From assembly GCA_903920145.1 (NCBI GenBank), contig CAIXKV010000184.1, positions 1 through 64,000 on the forward strand: a stretch of 64,000 nucleotides of DNA. Direction: 5' to 3'. Both the position numbers and the translations under genes were made by a program. Source of the stretch: an uncultured Rhodospirillales bacterium (GTDB lineage: Bacteria; Pseudomonadota; Alphaproteobacteria; Azospirillales; Azospirillaceae). Shown piece by piece: positions 55,631 through 64,000 of this stretch. The notes beneath the pieces were generated by a model. It saw nothing but the letters and a program-made list of their open reading frames with translations, ran no database searches and had not been told where the DNA came from. Every line of letters begins with the position of its first letter. Position 1 is the first letter of the stretch.

Positions 55631-56695
55631 ATGGCTGCGGGGAGCGAAGACGATCGGCTGGCGGCGGAATGGGCGGCCTTGGCCGAAGAGAGCACGGGGG
55701 GGGAGTCCGCCGCTGGCGCTACGGGCTCGACTCGGGTTCTTAATCAAGACGAAATCGACAGCCTGCTTGGATTCGATCAGGAAGCCGGAGGGGATGGTGA
55801 AAACTCCGGCATTATGGCCTTGGTCAACAGTGCGCTCGTTAATTACGAGCGGCTGCCGATGCTTGAGGTCGTGTTTGATCGTTTGGTTCGTATGATGTCG
55901 ACTTCTTTGCGTAATTTTACCTCTGATAACGTTGAAGTGAGTTTGGACCAGATTTCCAGCGTGCGTTTCGGTGATTATCTCAACTCGATCCCGCTACCGG
56001 CCATGCTGTCGGTTTTCAAGGCCGAGGAATGGGATAACTTTGGTTTGCTGGTGGTCGACAGCGCACTAATTTACTCAATCGTCGACGTTCTGCTGGGGGG
56101 ACGGCGTGGGACTGCCGCCATGCGGATTGAAGGCCGGCCCTACACCACCATCGAGCGGAATTTGGTCGAGCGCATGGTGCATGTTGTGTTGAGCGATCTA
56201 TCGGCTTCCTTTGATCCATTGTCGCCGGTGACCTTCCGGTTTGATCGGCTGGAAACCAATCCGCGTTTTGCCACCATTGCTCGCCCGGCTAACGCTGCGG
56301 TGTTGGTCAAGCTGCGGGTCGATATGGAAGATCGCGGCGGTCGCCTGGAACTGATGATCCCCTATGCTACCCTGGAGCCGGTACGCGAACTGTTGCTTCA
56401 GATGTTCATGGGTGAAAAATTTGGCCGGGATTCCATTTGGGAAACCCATTTGGCTTCGGAATTGATGGTGACCGATGTCGATCTTCTCGCCGTGCTGGAC
56501 GAGATGACGCTGTCGCTTCACGAGGTGCTGGATTGGAAAGTCGGAAGCCGCATTCTATTGAATGCCAGCGCCGACGGAGTCATCGAGCTGCGGTGCGGTG
56601 AAGTGCCAATGTTCCAGGGCCGAATGGGGCGTAAGGGCGGTAACATCGCCGTTCGCATCGACAAAGAGCTGCCGAAACAGGAGATATCCCACTGA
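55631..56695 (+). CDS. fliM: Flagellar motor switch protein FliM
   Basis: The 354-residue switch protein has its CheY-binding peptide at LNQDEIDSLLGF (37-48), after an N-terminal extension of about 36 acidic residues. The CheC-like middle domain has GDYLNSIPLPAML. The C-terminal SpoA (FliN-like) domain is near 290-345. It forms the C-ring with FliG and FliN; those genes are not in the window. It shares the last base of its stop with the next start (TGATG). Confidence 0.97.
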   Translation: MAAGSEDDRLAAEWAALAEESTGGESAAGATGSTRVLNQDEIDSLLGFDQEAGGDGENSGIMALVNSALVNYERLPMLEVVFDRLVRMMSTSLRNFTSDNVEVSLDQISSVRFGDYLNSIPLPAMLSVFKAEEWDNFGLLVVDSALIYSIVDVLLGGRRGTAAMRIEGRPYTTIERNLVERMVHVVLSDLSASFDPLSPVTFRFDRLETNPRFATIARPANAAVLVKLRVDMEDRGGRLELMIPYATLEPVRELLLQMFMGEKFGRDSIWETHLASELMVTDVDLLAVLDEMTLSLHEVLDWKVGSRILLNASADGVIELRCGEVPMFQGRMGRKGGNIAVRIDKELPKQEISH

Positions 56696-57729
56696 TGGCT
56701 CCAACCATCGCCCTGATTCTCGATCTGCTGGTCGCTGGGCTGCTGATCGCAACCATCATCTACGCGGTCACGCTGAATCGCCGGCTGATCGAGCTTCAGG
56801 AGAGCCGCAGCGAACTGGAAGGGCTGATTCGCAGTTTCGGCGAAGCGACCGCTCGGGCCGAAGCCGGAACCAAGGCGATGAAGCGCACCGCTGCGGAAAC
56901 CGGCGAGGCTTTGCAGAAGAATTTAGAGCGGGGCAAGGCTCTACGCGACGAACTGCAATTCATGATCGAAGCCGCTGACGCGCTGGCCCAACGGTTGGCA
57001 GAAGCCCCGACGGCGGCGCGTGGGCCGGTTTCGCCGATTCCCGCCCGGCGTCCGGTTACGGAATCGCCCCGTATGGATTCGTCGCGCTCGGATTCACCGC
57101 GTCCCGATCCGCCCCGTCCCGAGCCATCTCGCTTGGACACCCTTCGTTCAGATACTCTTCGGTCGGACGCTCTTCGCGCCGATCCGCCCCGTTTTGAGCC
57201 GTCGCGGGCGGAGGTGCGGCGTCCGCCAGCTCTTGATCTGGATGGCGGTGGTGATTTGCCCCGTGGTCGGGGAGCCTTGGCCCGTCTTGAGTCGTTCGTC
57301 TCGGACCCGCCCAAGGCCGAGCCACCCCGTCCCGAGCCGCCTCGCTTGGAACCGTCGCGCTCGGAACCATCCCGATCAGGGGCGCGGCCATCTTTAGATC
57401 TGGATGGCGGTGGTGATTTGCCCCGTGGTCGGGGGGCCTTGGCGCGCCTTGAGTCGTTTGTTGCCGAGTCGTCCCGAGCCGAGGGGCCCTCATTGTCCGA
57501 GCCCGATGAAGGGCGAGAGTCTCGAGGCTGGGGGCCACCGCCTCGGACTGATTCGGCTGCGAGCGAATCTCCACGCCGTTCCAGTGGCAAGCCGGATGCC
57601 GTCGAGCGGGGGGCGGTGCCTTCCGGGGTCACTTTGGCCGATGAATCGCGACCGGCGCGCCGGGAAGGAACCGAGGGATTGTCTCGGGCAGAGCGGGAGC
57701 TGTTGGAAGCAATGGAAAACCGCCGCTAG
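56695..57729 (+). CDS. DUF6468-type flagellar-operon protein with tandem repeats
   Basis: The 344-residue protein has an N-terminal membrane segment (about 3-25) and a DUF6468-like coiled coil (about 28-105). A long Pro/Arg/Ser-rich tail follows. The tail contains many P-R-x-E/D-P-S-R units. It also has two exact 23-residue repeats beginning LDLDGGGDLPRGRG, encoded at 57232-57300 and 57394-57462. The family occurs next to fliM in alphaproteobacteria; its function is not established. It is translationally coupled to fliM. Confidence 0.85.
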   Translation: MAPTIALILDLLVAGLLIATIIYAVTLNRRLIELQESRSELEGLIRSFGEATARAEAGTKAMKRTAAETGEALQKNLERGKALRDELQFMIEAADALAQRLAEAPTAARGPVSPIPARRPVTESPRMDSSRSDSPRPDPPRPEPSRLDTLRSDTLRSDALRADPPRFEPSRAEVRRPPALDLDGGGDLPRGRGALARLESFVSDPPKAEPPRPEPPRLEPSRSEPSRSGARPSLDLDGGGDLPRGRGALARLESFVAESSRAEGPSLSEPDEGRESRGWGPPPRTDSAASESPRRSSGKPDAVERGAVPSGVTLADESRPARREGTEGLSRAERELLEAMENRR

Positions 57730-57777
57730 AGCAAGGCCGGCTGGCATCGGTGCGGAGCACCAGATGCAGGAGATTAG

Positions 57778-58962
57778 GTGGAATCGGTCATGGTTGAAAA
57801 ATCTGAGGGGCAGGGGTTGGGAGGGCGGGGAGGGGCGGCACCCGGTCGGGGGGGCTCGACGCCCGGCAAGCCCGCCCATGACCCGGCGACGCGAAGCGCG
57901 CTGGCCCACAGTTTGTTCGCCCAACTCAAGGCCGCAGCGGAAGCCGAAGGCGCCGGGCCATCGGCTTCATCCCCAGCGGCCAAGGCCGCGCCAGGGGCGG
58001 CGATGTCACCTTCTTCAGCGCCCCCGTCTCCGGTTGGATTTTCGCCCGGCATTCAACCCACCACGGTTGGTGGCATTCGGGTGGTCGGCCCTGCCGCTCA
58101 GGCACGAGTCGCGGCAGCCGCTGCCGCGCAGGGGCGGCCTGCGGGGGCTGTTCCGGTTCAGGCGTCGGCTCCGGCTTTGGCTCGGGTTCCGGCGCGGGCA
58201 CCGACGTCGACGACTCCTGTTCGTCAGGCAGCGGGTGCGAAACCGTCTGCCAAGCCCCTGGTGCGACGGCGCCCCCGTTTTCGCTTACTGCCAATCACCA
58301 TTTTCCTTCTGGTGCTGATGTTGGGGGTGCGGGTTGGTGACAGTTGGCGGGTCTTGACCCGAGGCGGTGGGCTGCCCGAAGTCGCGCCGCTTCAGGCGCA
58401 AACGCCGTCGCCGCCAGCCTCGCCAGGGGGGGCGGCTCCCAAAGCCAAAGAACCGGCGGCGGGAGCCGCAGGCAAAGCGCCTCCCGCCAAGGAGGATGCG
58501 GATCCGTCGGCAGCCGATGCCAATGATGCGAGTCGTCCTCCTCGGCCTGAGACCGTCGATTTGGAGTTGGTTAAACACCTGACCGATCGGCGCGAGGAGT
58601 TGGATGGGCGTGCGCGCCAGTTGGACCAACGTGAGGCCCTGATGGTCGCGGCGGAAAAGCGCCTTGATCAAAAACTCGCAGAATTAGAAGGTGTGCGTAA
58701 CGAAATCCAATCGCTGTTGAAGCAGATTGACGATAAGCAGAAAGCCCAATTGGAAAGTTTGGTCCGTATCTATGAGACCATGAAACCAAAGGACGCGGCT
58801 CGGATTTTCGAAGCGCTGGAGATGCCGGTTCTTCTGGAGGTGGTCGAGCGAATGAAAGAGGCCAAGACCGCGTTGATCTTGGGAGCGATGGATCCAATCA
58901 AGGCGAAAGATCTGACGACGGCTCTGGCGGAACGGCGCCGTTTGCCGACGGTGCCTCAGTGA
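57778..58962 (+). CDS. motE: MotE-like protein (MgtE N-domain-like, flagellar operon)
   Basis: The 394-residue protein has a long Pro/Ala-rich cytoplasmic N-terminus, one membrane segment (about 168-186) and a periplasmic coiled coil (about 265-325). The C-terminal MgtE_N-like segment is KPKDAARIFEALEMPVLLEV. In alphaproteobacteria MotE proteins are periplasmic chaperones for the stator partner MotC. This protein has a similar layout but a much longer N-terminus, so the exact role is inferred. GTG start with AGGAG 5 bases before; ATG 57790 is an alternative. Confidence 0.8.
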   Translation: MESVMVEKSEGQGLGGRGGAAPGRGGSTPGKPAHDPATRSALAHSLFAQLKAAAEAEGAGPSASSPAAKAAPGAAMSPSSAPPSPVGFSPGIQPTTVGGIRVVGPAAQARVAAAAAAQGRPAGAVPVQASAPALARVPARAPTSTTPVRQAAGAKPSAKPLVRRRPRFRLLPITIFLLVLMLGVRVGDSWRVLTRGGGLPEVAPLQAQTPSPPASPGGAAPKAKEPAAGAAGKAPPAKEDADPSAADANDASRPPRPETVDLELVKHLTDRREELDGRARQLDQREALMVAAEKRLDQKLAELEGVRNEIQSLLKQIDDKQKAQLESLVRIYETMKPKDAARIFEALEMPVLLEVVERMKEAKTALILGAMDPIKAKDLTTALAERRRLPTVPQ

Positions 58963-59115
58963 AGCCGGACCGAGCGGATCGCATTGCCATTCGTCACGTA
59001 TTAACGATAAATCATCGCCATGGACGTCAAGTTACCGGCCCGTTGTGGTAGAGTCGGCGGCCTTGGAAGGAGCCGACCCTTTCCGGATCTCTCAGGATAG
59101 CCCGCCAGGAGTGCC

Positions 59116-59814
59116 ATGTCGAACCTTGCGATCAACCCGAGCGCCGACAAGTCGTTTCGTCTGCGTCTCGATCAGGCCCGAGTCGAGGCGCTGACGCCGT
59201 TAAGTCTCGACGATGTGAGCGGGATCGTTCACCAGATTCTGGCGAGCCTGGGCGGCGATGTCTCAGCCAGCGACATCAAACTTTATAAAGAGCTGGAAGG
59301 GCTGGCGCGCTACATCCAGCACGCTAAGGCGGAAATTGCCGCCATCCGGCCCAATGAGATTCGGGAAAACCATATTCCCTCAGCCACCGACGAATTGGAT
59401 GCGGTGGTCGGCGCCACCGAAGCCGCCACCAACACCATCATGGACGCGTGCGATGTGATTGGTGCGCTGGCTTCGGCGTTGGAGCCGGACAAAGGGGCGG
59501 TGTTGATTGATGCTGTGACTCGCGTGTTCGAAGCCTGCAACTTTCAGGACGTGACCGGCCAACGCATCACCAAGGTCGTGCGGACCTTGAAGACCATCGA
59601 GGCTCGAGTGGATGCCCTGATCGTGGCATTTGGCGAGCAGACGGCAGGGTTCGAGGCGGTGGCGACGCGGGCGAGCGCCGTAACTGCTCCGGTGGCGATG
59701 GTCGAAGCCACCACGGCCTTTGACCCTGATGTTGCTTTGCTTCACGGGCCGTCGCTGCCAGGCGCGGCGATCGATCAGGACGAGATTGATCGGTTGTTGG
59801 CGTCCTTCGATTAG
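59116..59814 (+). CDS. cheZ: CheZ-type CheY-phosphate phosphatase
   Basis: The 232-residue helical protein has the CheZ active-site motif FQDVTGQ, with D145 and Q149. In E. coli CheZ, Asp143 and Gln147 of D-x-T-G-Q attack CheY-P. The C-terminus IDQDEIDRLLASFD matches the FliM CheY-docking peptide encoded 3 kb upstream. This is as expected for a protein that competes for the same CheY surface. AGGAG upstream of the start is good. The 150-base gap to the motE-like gene may hold a promoter. Confidence 0.93.
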   Translation: MSNLAINPSADKSFRLRLDQARVEALTPLSLDDVSGIVHQILASLGGDVSASDIKLYKELEGLARYIQHAKAEIAAIRPNEIRENHIPSATDELDAVVGATEAATNTIMDACDVIGALASALEPDKGAVLIDAVTRVFEACNFQDVTGQRITKVVRTLKTIEARVDALIVAFGEQTAGFEAVATRASAVTAPVAMVEATTAFDPDVALLHGPSLPGAAIDQDEIDRLLASFD

Positions 59815-59824
59815 GCGGCGGGTT

Positions 59825-60580
59825 ATGCTATCCTCGCGCCATCCGGCGGTGCGGGCAGTGCGGGCGACGTCGGCGTCTGCGGTCGGCGCGCCCTCCGGGG
59901 GGGCCTCTGGGACGTCGCCTTCGGTGTCGTCGTCTTCGGCGAATGGTACGATTCTGATTTATTTGTCGCTGTTTTTGCTGCTGTTGGTGTTTTTCATCGT
60001 GTTGAACGCGCATTCGAGTCCGCGCGACTATCGAGTGCGGGCCGTGCTGGGCAGTGTCGAGCGCACATTTGCGGCCCAACCCGCCGGAGCAGACCAGACC
60101 GAGCCGACGCCCGGACGGGGGAGCGTTGCCGCCATCGCCCTGGCTGGTTTAAAGCGGCTGGGCGACCTGTTTGAAACCGACCTTGCGATTGCCAAGGTCG
60201 ACCATGTGGTGGGCGGACGGCTGATGGTGGTTAGCATGCCCACGGCGGAGCTGTTTGAAGGGGAGAGTGCCTTTGTTCGCCCCGAGCGTTTGGGGTTACT
60301 CGACCGCATCGCCCGTGAGATTGGAAATCATGACGGGGTTCGGTTCGATATGGATTTTCTGATCGCCGTCGGGGAAGAACCGGCAGGCGCGGGGAGCGGC
60401 GGTGATCCGGTGGCGCGGGGGGCGGCCATGGCTCGTGCCTTGATTGTCGACCGGGCTCCGGCGGACGCGCTTTCGGTGGGAATCGAACCGGGGCAGGGCG
60501 GTACTGCACGGTTTTTGTTTTCCATCCGGTTGCCGGGAGAGCCGCGCGGCGGAACAGGAGGGCTTCGTGCGACGCCGTGA
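59825..60580 (+). CDS. MotB-like protein lacking the membrane Asp
   Basis: The 251-residue protein has a Ser/Ala-rich cytoplasmic N-terminus, one membrane segment (about 42-60, ILIYLSLFLLLLVFF) and a degenerate OmpA-like periplasmic domain (about 125-245). MotB-type stators need an Asp early in this helix; none is present. It therefore probably does not conduct protons itself. The frame is open from 59720, but cheZ occupies that DNA; the ATG at 59825 is 10 bases after cheZ. It forms a pair with the next gene. Confidence 0.78.
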   Translation: MLSSRHPAVRAVRATSASAVGAPSGGASGTSPSVSSSSANGTILIYLSLFLLLLVFFIVLNAHSSPRDYRVRAVLGSVERTFAAQPAGADQTEPTPGRGSVAAIALAGLKRLGDLFETDLAIAKVDHVVGGRLMVVSMPTAELFEGESAFVRPERLGLLDRIAREIGNHDGVRFDMDFLIAVGEEPAGAGSGGDPVARGAAMARALIVDRAPADALSVGIEPGQGGTARFLFSIRLPGEPRGGTGGLRATP

Positions 60581-61310
60581 GCGGTCGCCTCGGTTCCGTT
60601 TGCCCCATTTGGGGCGCTTGCGCTTGAGGGGGCGCAGCACCGGGGGGCCACGGGTCACCGGCATGACGCGGGGCGCGGTTGCGCGGAGTATCTGGCTGAT
60701 CAGTTTCACCGACCTTATTTGTTTAATGTTAGCCTTTTTCGTATTGGCCTTTTCCATGGCGGAACCGCTGCAACAGCGTTGGCAGGCGTTGGCCTCGTCT
60801 TTGGCAGCACGGCAAATCGGGGTGCGTTCGGGGGCCGTGTTCAATGTTTCGGTGTTGGACCCCCGATCGCCGATCAACCTCGACTATCTCGGGATTTTGC
60901 TGAAGGGTCAGTTTGCTGGCAATCCCGACCTTGCCGGGCTGGTGCCGGTGCGTCAGGATGATCGGGTGATCATCGGTCTTCCTGATCACCTGCTGTTTGC
61001 GGCGGACCAGGCCACATTCACCGAGAGCGGACGGGGAATCCTGTTCGTGTTGGGAGGGGTGCTGGGACGGATCGGCAATCGGATCGAGGTGGCTGGTCAT
61101 GTGGACGCCGAATCGCTTCCTGTCGCGAGTGAGCGGGATCCTTGGGAATTATCTTTGGCGCGGGCGGTGGCGGTGGGGACGGCTCTCCATCAGGCCGGCT
61201 ATCAGCGCCATCTGGTGGTGCGGAGTTTGACCGGGAATGGCGAACCCACGTCGATGGGACGGGCGCACTTGATCGATATTGTCGTGCGTGACCTCGAGGA
61301 GGGGAGCTGA
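60567..61310 (+). CDS. MotB-like protein with conserved membrane Asp
   Basis: The 247-residue protein has an Arg-rich N-terminus, a single membrane segment with Asp in the MotB position (FTDLICLMLAFFVLAF) and a periplasmic OmpA-like domain. DAESL and LSLARA match the peptidoglycan-binding fold. It could supply the proton-binding residue of a stator. Start: GTG at 60567 with GGAGG about 6 bases upstream, overlapping the preceding gene by 14 bases. Family assignment is clear. Whether it works with a MotA encoded elsewhere is unknown. Confidence 0.85.
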   Translation: MRRRERSPRFRLPHLGRLRLRGRSTGGPRVTGMTRGAVARSIWLISFTDLICLMLAFFVLAFSMAEPLQQRWQALASSLAARQIGVRSGAVFNVSVLDPRSPINLDYLGILLKGQFAGNPDLAGLVPVRQDDRVIIGLPDHLLFAADQATFTESGRGILFVLGGVLGRIGNRIEVAGHVDAESLPVASERDPWELSLARAVAVGTALHQAGYQRHLVVRSLTGNGEPTSMGRAHLIDIVVRDLEEGS

Positions 61311-61313
61311 TCC

Positions 61314-64000
61314 ATGACGCGGCACGGGCTGCGAGCGCTCCTGTTGGGCGTCGCAGCGATGACGGTGATGATGGCAACGGTGACGGCCTTGATTGTGGCG
61401 CCCGTTGCGGCTGCGGCCAGCCCGGTGCCGGTGCGGGGCGCCGATCGGGGAACCTTTGCCCGCATCGTCTTTGACTGGCCAATGCCTGGGGTTAAGGTCA
61501 ATATCTCGGTGGTTGGCAATCGCCTGTTGGTCAATTTCGACCAACCCGTGGAACCCGCCCTTCAACCGGCGCTGCAACGGCTGCCGGCGTGGTTTGCCTC
61601 TGCGGCGGTCGAACCTGACGGGCGGACGGTGAGTTTTGTCCTCAAGCACCCGGCCACGGTGATGGGGAATGGCCGTAACGGCAATTCGATCTTTCTGGAC
61701 GTCAGCGAAGATAAATCGGCCCCCCCGCCGCCAGCCGCAGCTTCTGCACCCCCAGCCAAGCCACCCGCTCGGCCCGCTCCGCCGCCCCCAGCTTTGCCGC
61801 CTCCACCAGCGGCCCCGCCGCCGGTTCCTGCTTCTAAACCTTCACCACCAGAAACGAAGGCGCCCCCTTCTGAGGCTCCGGCCTCTGCACCAGCGCCCGC
61901 TCCAACTTCGGCCCCAGCCCCGGCTCCGGCCCCAGCGTCGGTTCCGGCTCTGGCTCCGGTTTCAAATGTCCCATTGGCTCCGGCTCCGGCGGCGGCGCCG
62001 GTTGGAGCGGTATCGTCCCAACCGATCAGTGCTCCCGCACCACCTGCGGCTCCGGCGGCCATGGACCCTTCGATCATATCGGCGCCTCCGCCTTCGGCGG
62101 CAGCGGCGGCTTCGGCCATGCTGATGTTTGATCCTGGTCAACCAGCGGCGGCCGCCATTTATATTCGGTCGAATCAGCTTTATTTGGTGTTTGATCGGCC
62201 CTTGGCGATCGGGGCAGGTTCGGTGGTCGGGGCGGCCACGGGATTAATCGGCACGGTTCAGCCGGTGCTGGCGACGGGAGGAAGCGCCTTTCGGGTGACA
62301 ATTCGACCTTGGTTGCGTCCGGTCGTCGATCGTCAAGGCACAGTGTGGCGCGTGGTGTTCGTGCCCAAGGTCCAGCCCGCACGCCAAGACTTGCCGGTGG
62401 AGGCCCAGCCCGATTTCCCGTTGGGTGGGCGGGTGTTGGTTCATGCTCCAGATGCGCCATCGGTGATTGAGCTGACCGATCCCGAGATCGGTGACCGGCT
62501 GCTGGTGGTACCACTGCCGATGGCAGCCCAGGCTGTTTCAAATGCCACCCGCTTTCCCGAATTGGACTTTGTGCCGGCGCTTCAGGGCATCGTCATCCGT
62601 CCGCACGGGGACGGCGTTGCGGCCCGTTTGGTGCGAGAGGGCGTCGAAGTCACGGCGGCAGGTGGTCTGCATCTGTCGCCGGCTGCCGACATGGCGCTGG
62701 TCCGACCGGCGACGTCCGGAGCCTCCGACACCATTCTCAAGGCGCTGGGCGGCGGCAGTGATGAGGCCGCCGCTCCGGCGGCCCCCGGCAGCGATCACCG
62801 ACTGTTCGATCTGTCCGCTTGGCAACATGGCAGCATCCGCGACTTTACCAAGAATCGCCAGGAATTGCTGGAAGCGGTGGCAGACGCTGTGCCCAGGGAA
62901 CGGAATCGCGCCCGATTGGAATTGGCGCGCTTCTATTTCGCCCATGGCTACAATCAAGAGGCGATTGGTGTTCTGGACGTGCTGGCGGCCAACCAGCCGG
63001 ATGTGCAGGGATGGCCGGAATATCGGGCCTTGCGCGGCGCGGCGCGGGTTGGGGCCGGTGCGGTCCATGATGGTATGGCGGATTTGGTTGGAACCAGCCT
63101 GGATGATAACCGGGAGGCGACCTTGTGGCGCGCAGTCGGTTCGGCCATGCTTGGCGAGAACTGGCAACGGGTTGCTCACGATTTCTATCTGGCCGACGAT
63201 ATTATCGCCAGTTACCCGGATCCTTATTTTCGGCGGTTATCATTGCTGGGAGTTGAAGCCCGGATTCAAACCAATGATCCGCGTGAGGCCGATCGGATCC
63301 TGAAACGACTGGTCCGTCGCGAAGGGCCAGAAATGGAGAATAAGCCATCGGTGGAATTCTATCGCGGTGAGATCATGCGCGAGAGCGATAAAATCCCGAT
63401 GGCGATTAAACATCTTCAGGCAGCAGAAGGCGGTGATGATCGTTATTACAGGGCGCGTGCCGGTTTGGCACGAGTCAATCTAGAATTCTCAGAGAAGCGA
63501 ATCTCTGCCGCGACGGCTGCCGATCGGTTATCCCGGCTTCGATTTGCTTGGCGCGGTGATGCGTTGGAACTGAGCATCATTCAACGTCATGGAGAGTTAC
63601 AGTGGGCGGCCGGTGACTATGCCAATGGCCTTGATACTTTGCGTGAAGCCGCCAGCTATTTCCCCGACAGTCCCCAGGCCGCCGCTATTACCCAGTCCAT
63701 GTCCCAGATGTTTGGCTCGCTGTACCAGGATGGCGCATCCAAGCTGTCTCCCTTGAAGGCCATCGAACTGTATGACCAGTTTCGCGAGCTGACTCCGGTC
63801 GGGACGGCGGGCGACGAGGTGATCCGACAGTTGGCGGAACGTCTGGTCGAAGTTGACTTGTTGGGTCGGGCGGCGGAGCTGCTTCAGCATCAGGTGGAAT
63901 ACCGCCTGACCGATCTGGAGCGGACCAAGGTCGGAACCCGTTTGGCCTCGATTCGCTTGCTGGACAGTAAGCCCGATCTGGCGTTGAAGGCGCTTGAAGC
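61314..64000 (+). CDS. Large secreted TPR protein, cut by window edge
   Basis: The frame starts 3 bases after the MotB-like gene and is open to the window end (at least 895 codons). It begins with a signal peptide (about 1-36, ending AAAA). A small beta domain follows (about 40-130, RIVFDWPMP, RLLVNFDQPV). A Pro/Ala linker of about 130 residues comes next, then a second beta-rich domain. From about 500 onward come TPR-like helical repeats (ARLELARFYFAHGYNQEAIGVL and similar). It is probably periplasmic and part of the motor operon, perhaps a scaffold for stator assembly. The gene name is not certain. Confidence 0.8.
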   Translation, partial: MTRHGLRALLLGVAAMTVMMATVTALIVAPVAAAASPVPVRGADRGTFARIVFDWPMPGVKVNISVVGNRLLVNFDQPVEPALQPALQRLPAWFASAAVEPDGRTVSFVLKHPATVMGNGRNGNSIFLDVSEDKSAPPPPAAASAPPAKPPARPAPPPPALPPPPAAPPPVPASKPSPPETKAPPSEAPASAPAPAPTSAPAPAPAPASVPALAPVSNVPLAPAPAAAPVGAVSSQPISAPAPPAAPAAMDPSIISAPPPSAAAAASAMLMFDPGQPAAAAIYIRSNQLYLVFDRPLAIGAGSVVGAATGLIGTVQPVLATGGSAFRVTIRPWLRPVVDRQGTVWRVVFVPKVQPARQDLPVEAQPDFPLGGRVLVHAPDAPSVIELTDPEIGDRLLVVPLPMAAQAVSNATRFPELDFVPALQGIVIRPHGDGVAARLVREGVEVTAAGGLHLSPAADMALVRPATSGASDTILKALGGGSDEAAAPAAPGSDHRLFDLSAWQHGSIRDFTKNRQELLEAVADAVPRERNRARLELARFYFAHGYNQEAIGVLDVLAANQPDVQGWPEYRALRGAARVGAGAVHDGMADLVGTSLDDNREATLWRAVGSAMLGENWQRVAHDFYLADDIIASYPDPYFRRLSLLGVEARIQTNDPREADRILKRLVRREGPEMENKPSVEFYRGEIMRESDKIPMAIKHLQAAEGGDDRYYRARAGLARVNLEFSEKRISAATAADRLSRLRFAWRGDALELSIIQRHGELQWAAGDYANGLDTLREAASYFPDSPQAAAITQSMSQMFGSLYQDGASKLSPLKAIELYDQFRELTPVGTAGDEVIRQLAERLVEVDLLGRAAELLQHQVEYRLTDLERTKVGTRLASIRLLDSKPDLALKALE

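Noticed and set aside
56796-57632. Minus-strand frame of 278 codons opposite the DUF6468 gene
   Set aside because: It mirrors the Pro/Arg repeats of the real gene and has no start signal; it is a shadow.
59053-59077. GTCGGC...GCCGAC hairpin before cheZ as a terminator
   Set aside because: The stem is only 6 bp and the following T-run is short. It may be incidental in GC-rich DNA.

Overview
The window looks like part of the chromosome of a motile, flagellated alphaproteobacterium, most likely in or near Rhodospirillales. That placement rests on the gene content: the fliL-fliM-DUF6468-motE-cheZ-motB-like order, a DUF2889 protein, an aroK-aroB-CorC cluster and abundant chemoreceptors. No rRNA, tRNA, CRISPR array or insertion sequence was recognised. 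Most genes are moderately GC-rich. A few stretches are clearly AT-rich: most of the sensor kinase at 1195-3942, the adjacent methyltransferase, and the 3' half of the kinase at 41953-43176.

Layout. 1-14926 holds metabolic and envelope genes: a transglutaminase-like protein, a hybrid histidine kinase, a DNA methyltransferase-like protein, a DUF4337 membrane protein, an inositol-monophosphatase/HisN-type phosphatase, NudC, an oligopeptide-binding protein, a TPR protein, two unrecognised proteins, DUF2889, a CBS-pair protein and a CorC/HlyC-type protein. 15044-20360 holds aroB, aroK and a fused B12-dependent acyl-CoA mutase (IcmF type). 20755-34269, all on the minus strand, is a chemosensory region. 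In transcription order it reads STAS, cheY, cheA, receptor, cheW, cheW, receptor, cheD, a soluble receptor-like protein, then a further receptor. cheR and cheB are not in the window. 35206-46638 holds biotin genes in two blocks, bioF-bioH-like and bioC-bioD-bioA. They are separated by an RND efflux pair, a PAS histidine kinase and a hemerythrin. 46777-54731 holds a Maf/DUF115 flagellin-glycosylation-type protein, a small acidic protein, a second hemerythrin, a second IMPase-family protein, and a chemoreceptor divergent from a periplasmic binding protein. 55103 to the end is a flagellar motor operon: fliL, fliM, DUF6468, motE-like, cheZ, two MotB-like proteins and a large secreted TPR protein cut by the window edge.

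How it works together. Hemerythrins, the periplasmic binding protein and several receptors would feed a CheA/CheW/CheY pathway. Its outputs, FliM and CheZ, are encoded about 20 kb away. FliM and CheZ share the same acidic CheY-docking-type peptide, and the soluble receptor-like protein next to cheD has a shorter, looser version of it.

The most unusual things seen are: (1) a dispersed non-coding repeat family with a conserved hairpin, whose copies supply the stop codons of two genes and one diverged copy of which lies inside the bioH-like reading frame; (2) two paralogous receptors that differ by exactly three heptads on each arm of the signalling hairpin; (3) a soluble receptor-like protein with two degenerate hairpin tips and a CheZ-like D-x-T-x-Q motif; (4) a CheA with two MshEN-like 24-residue motifs; (5) a CheD with an added CxxC pair; (6) two mutually exclusive hairpins upstream of a hemerythrin gene.
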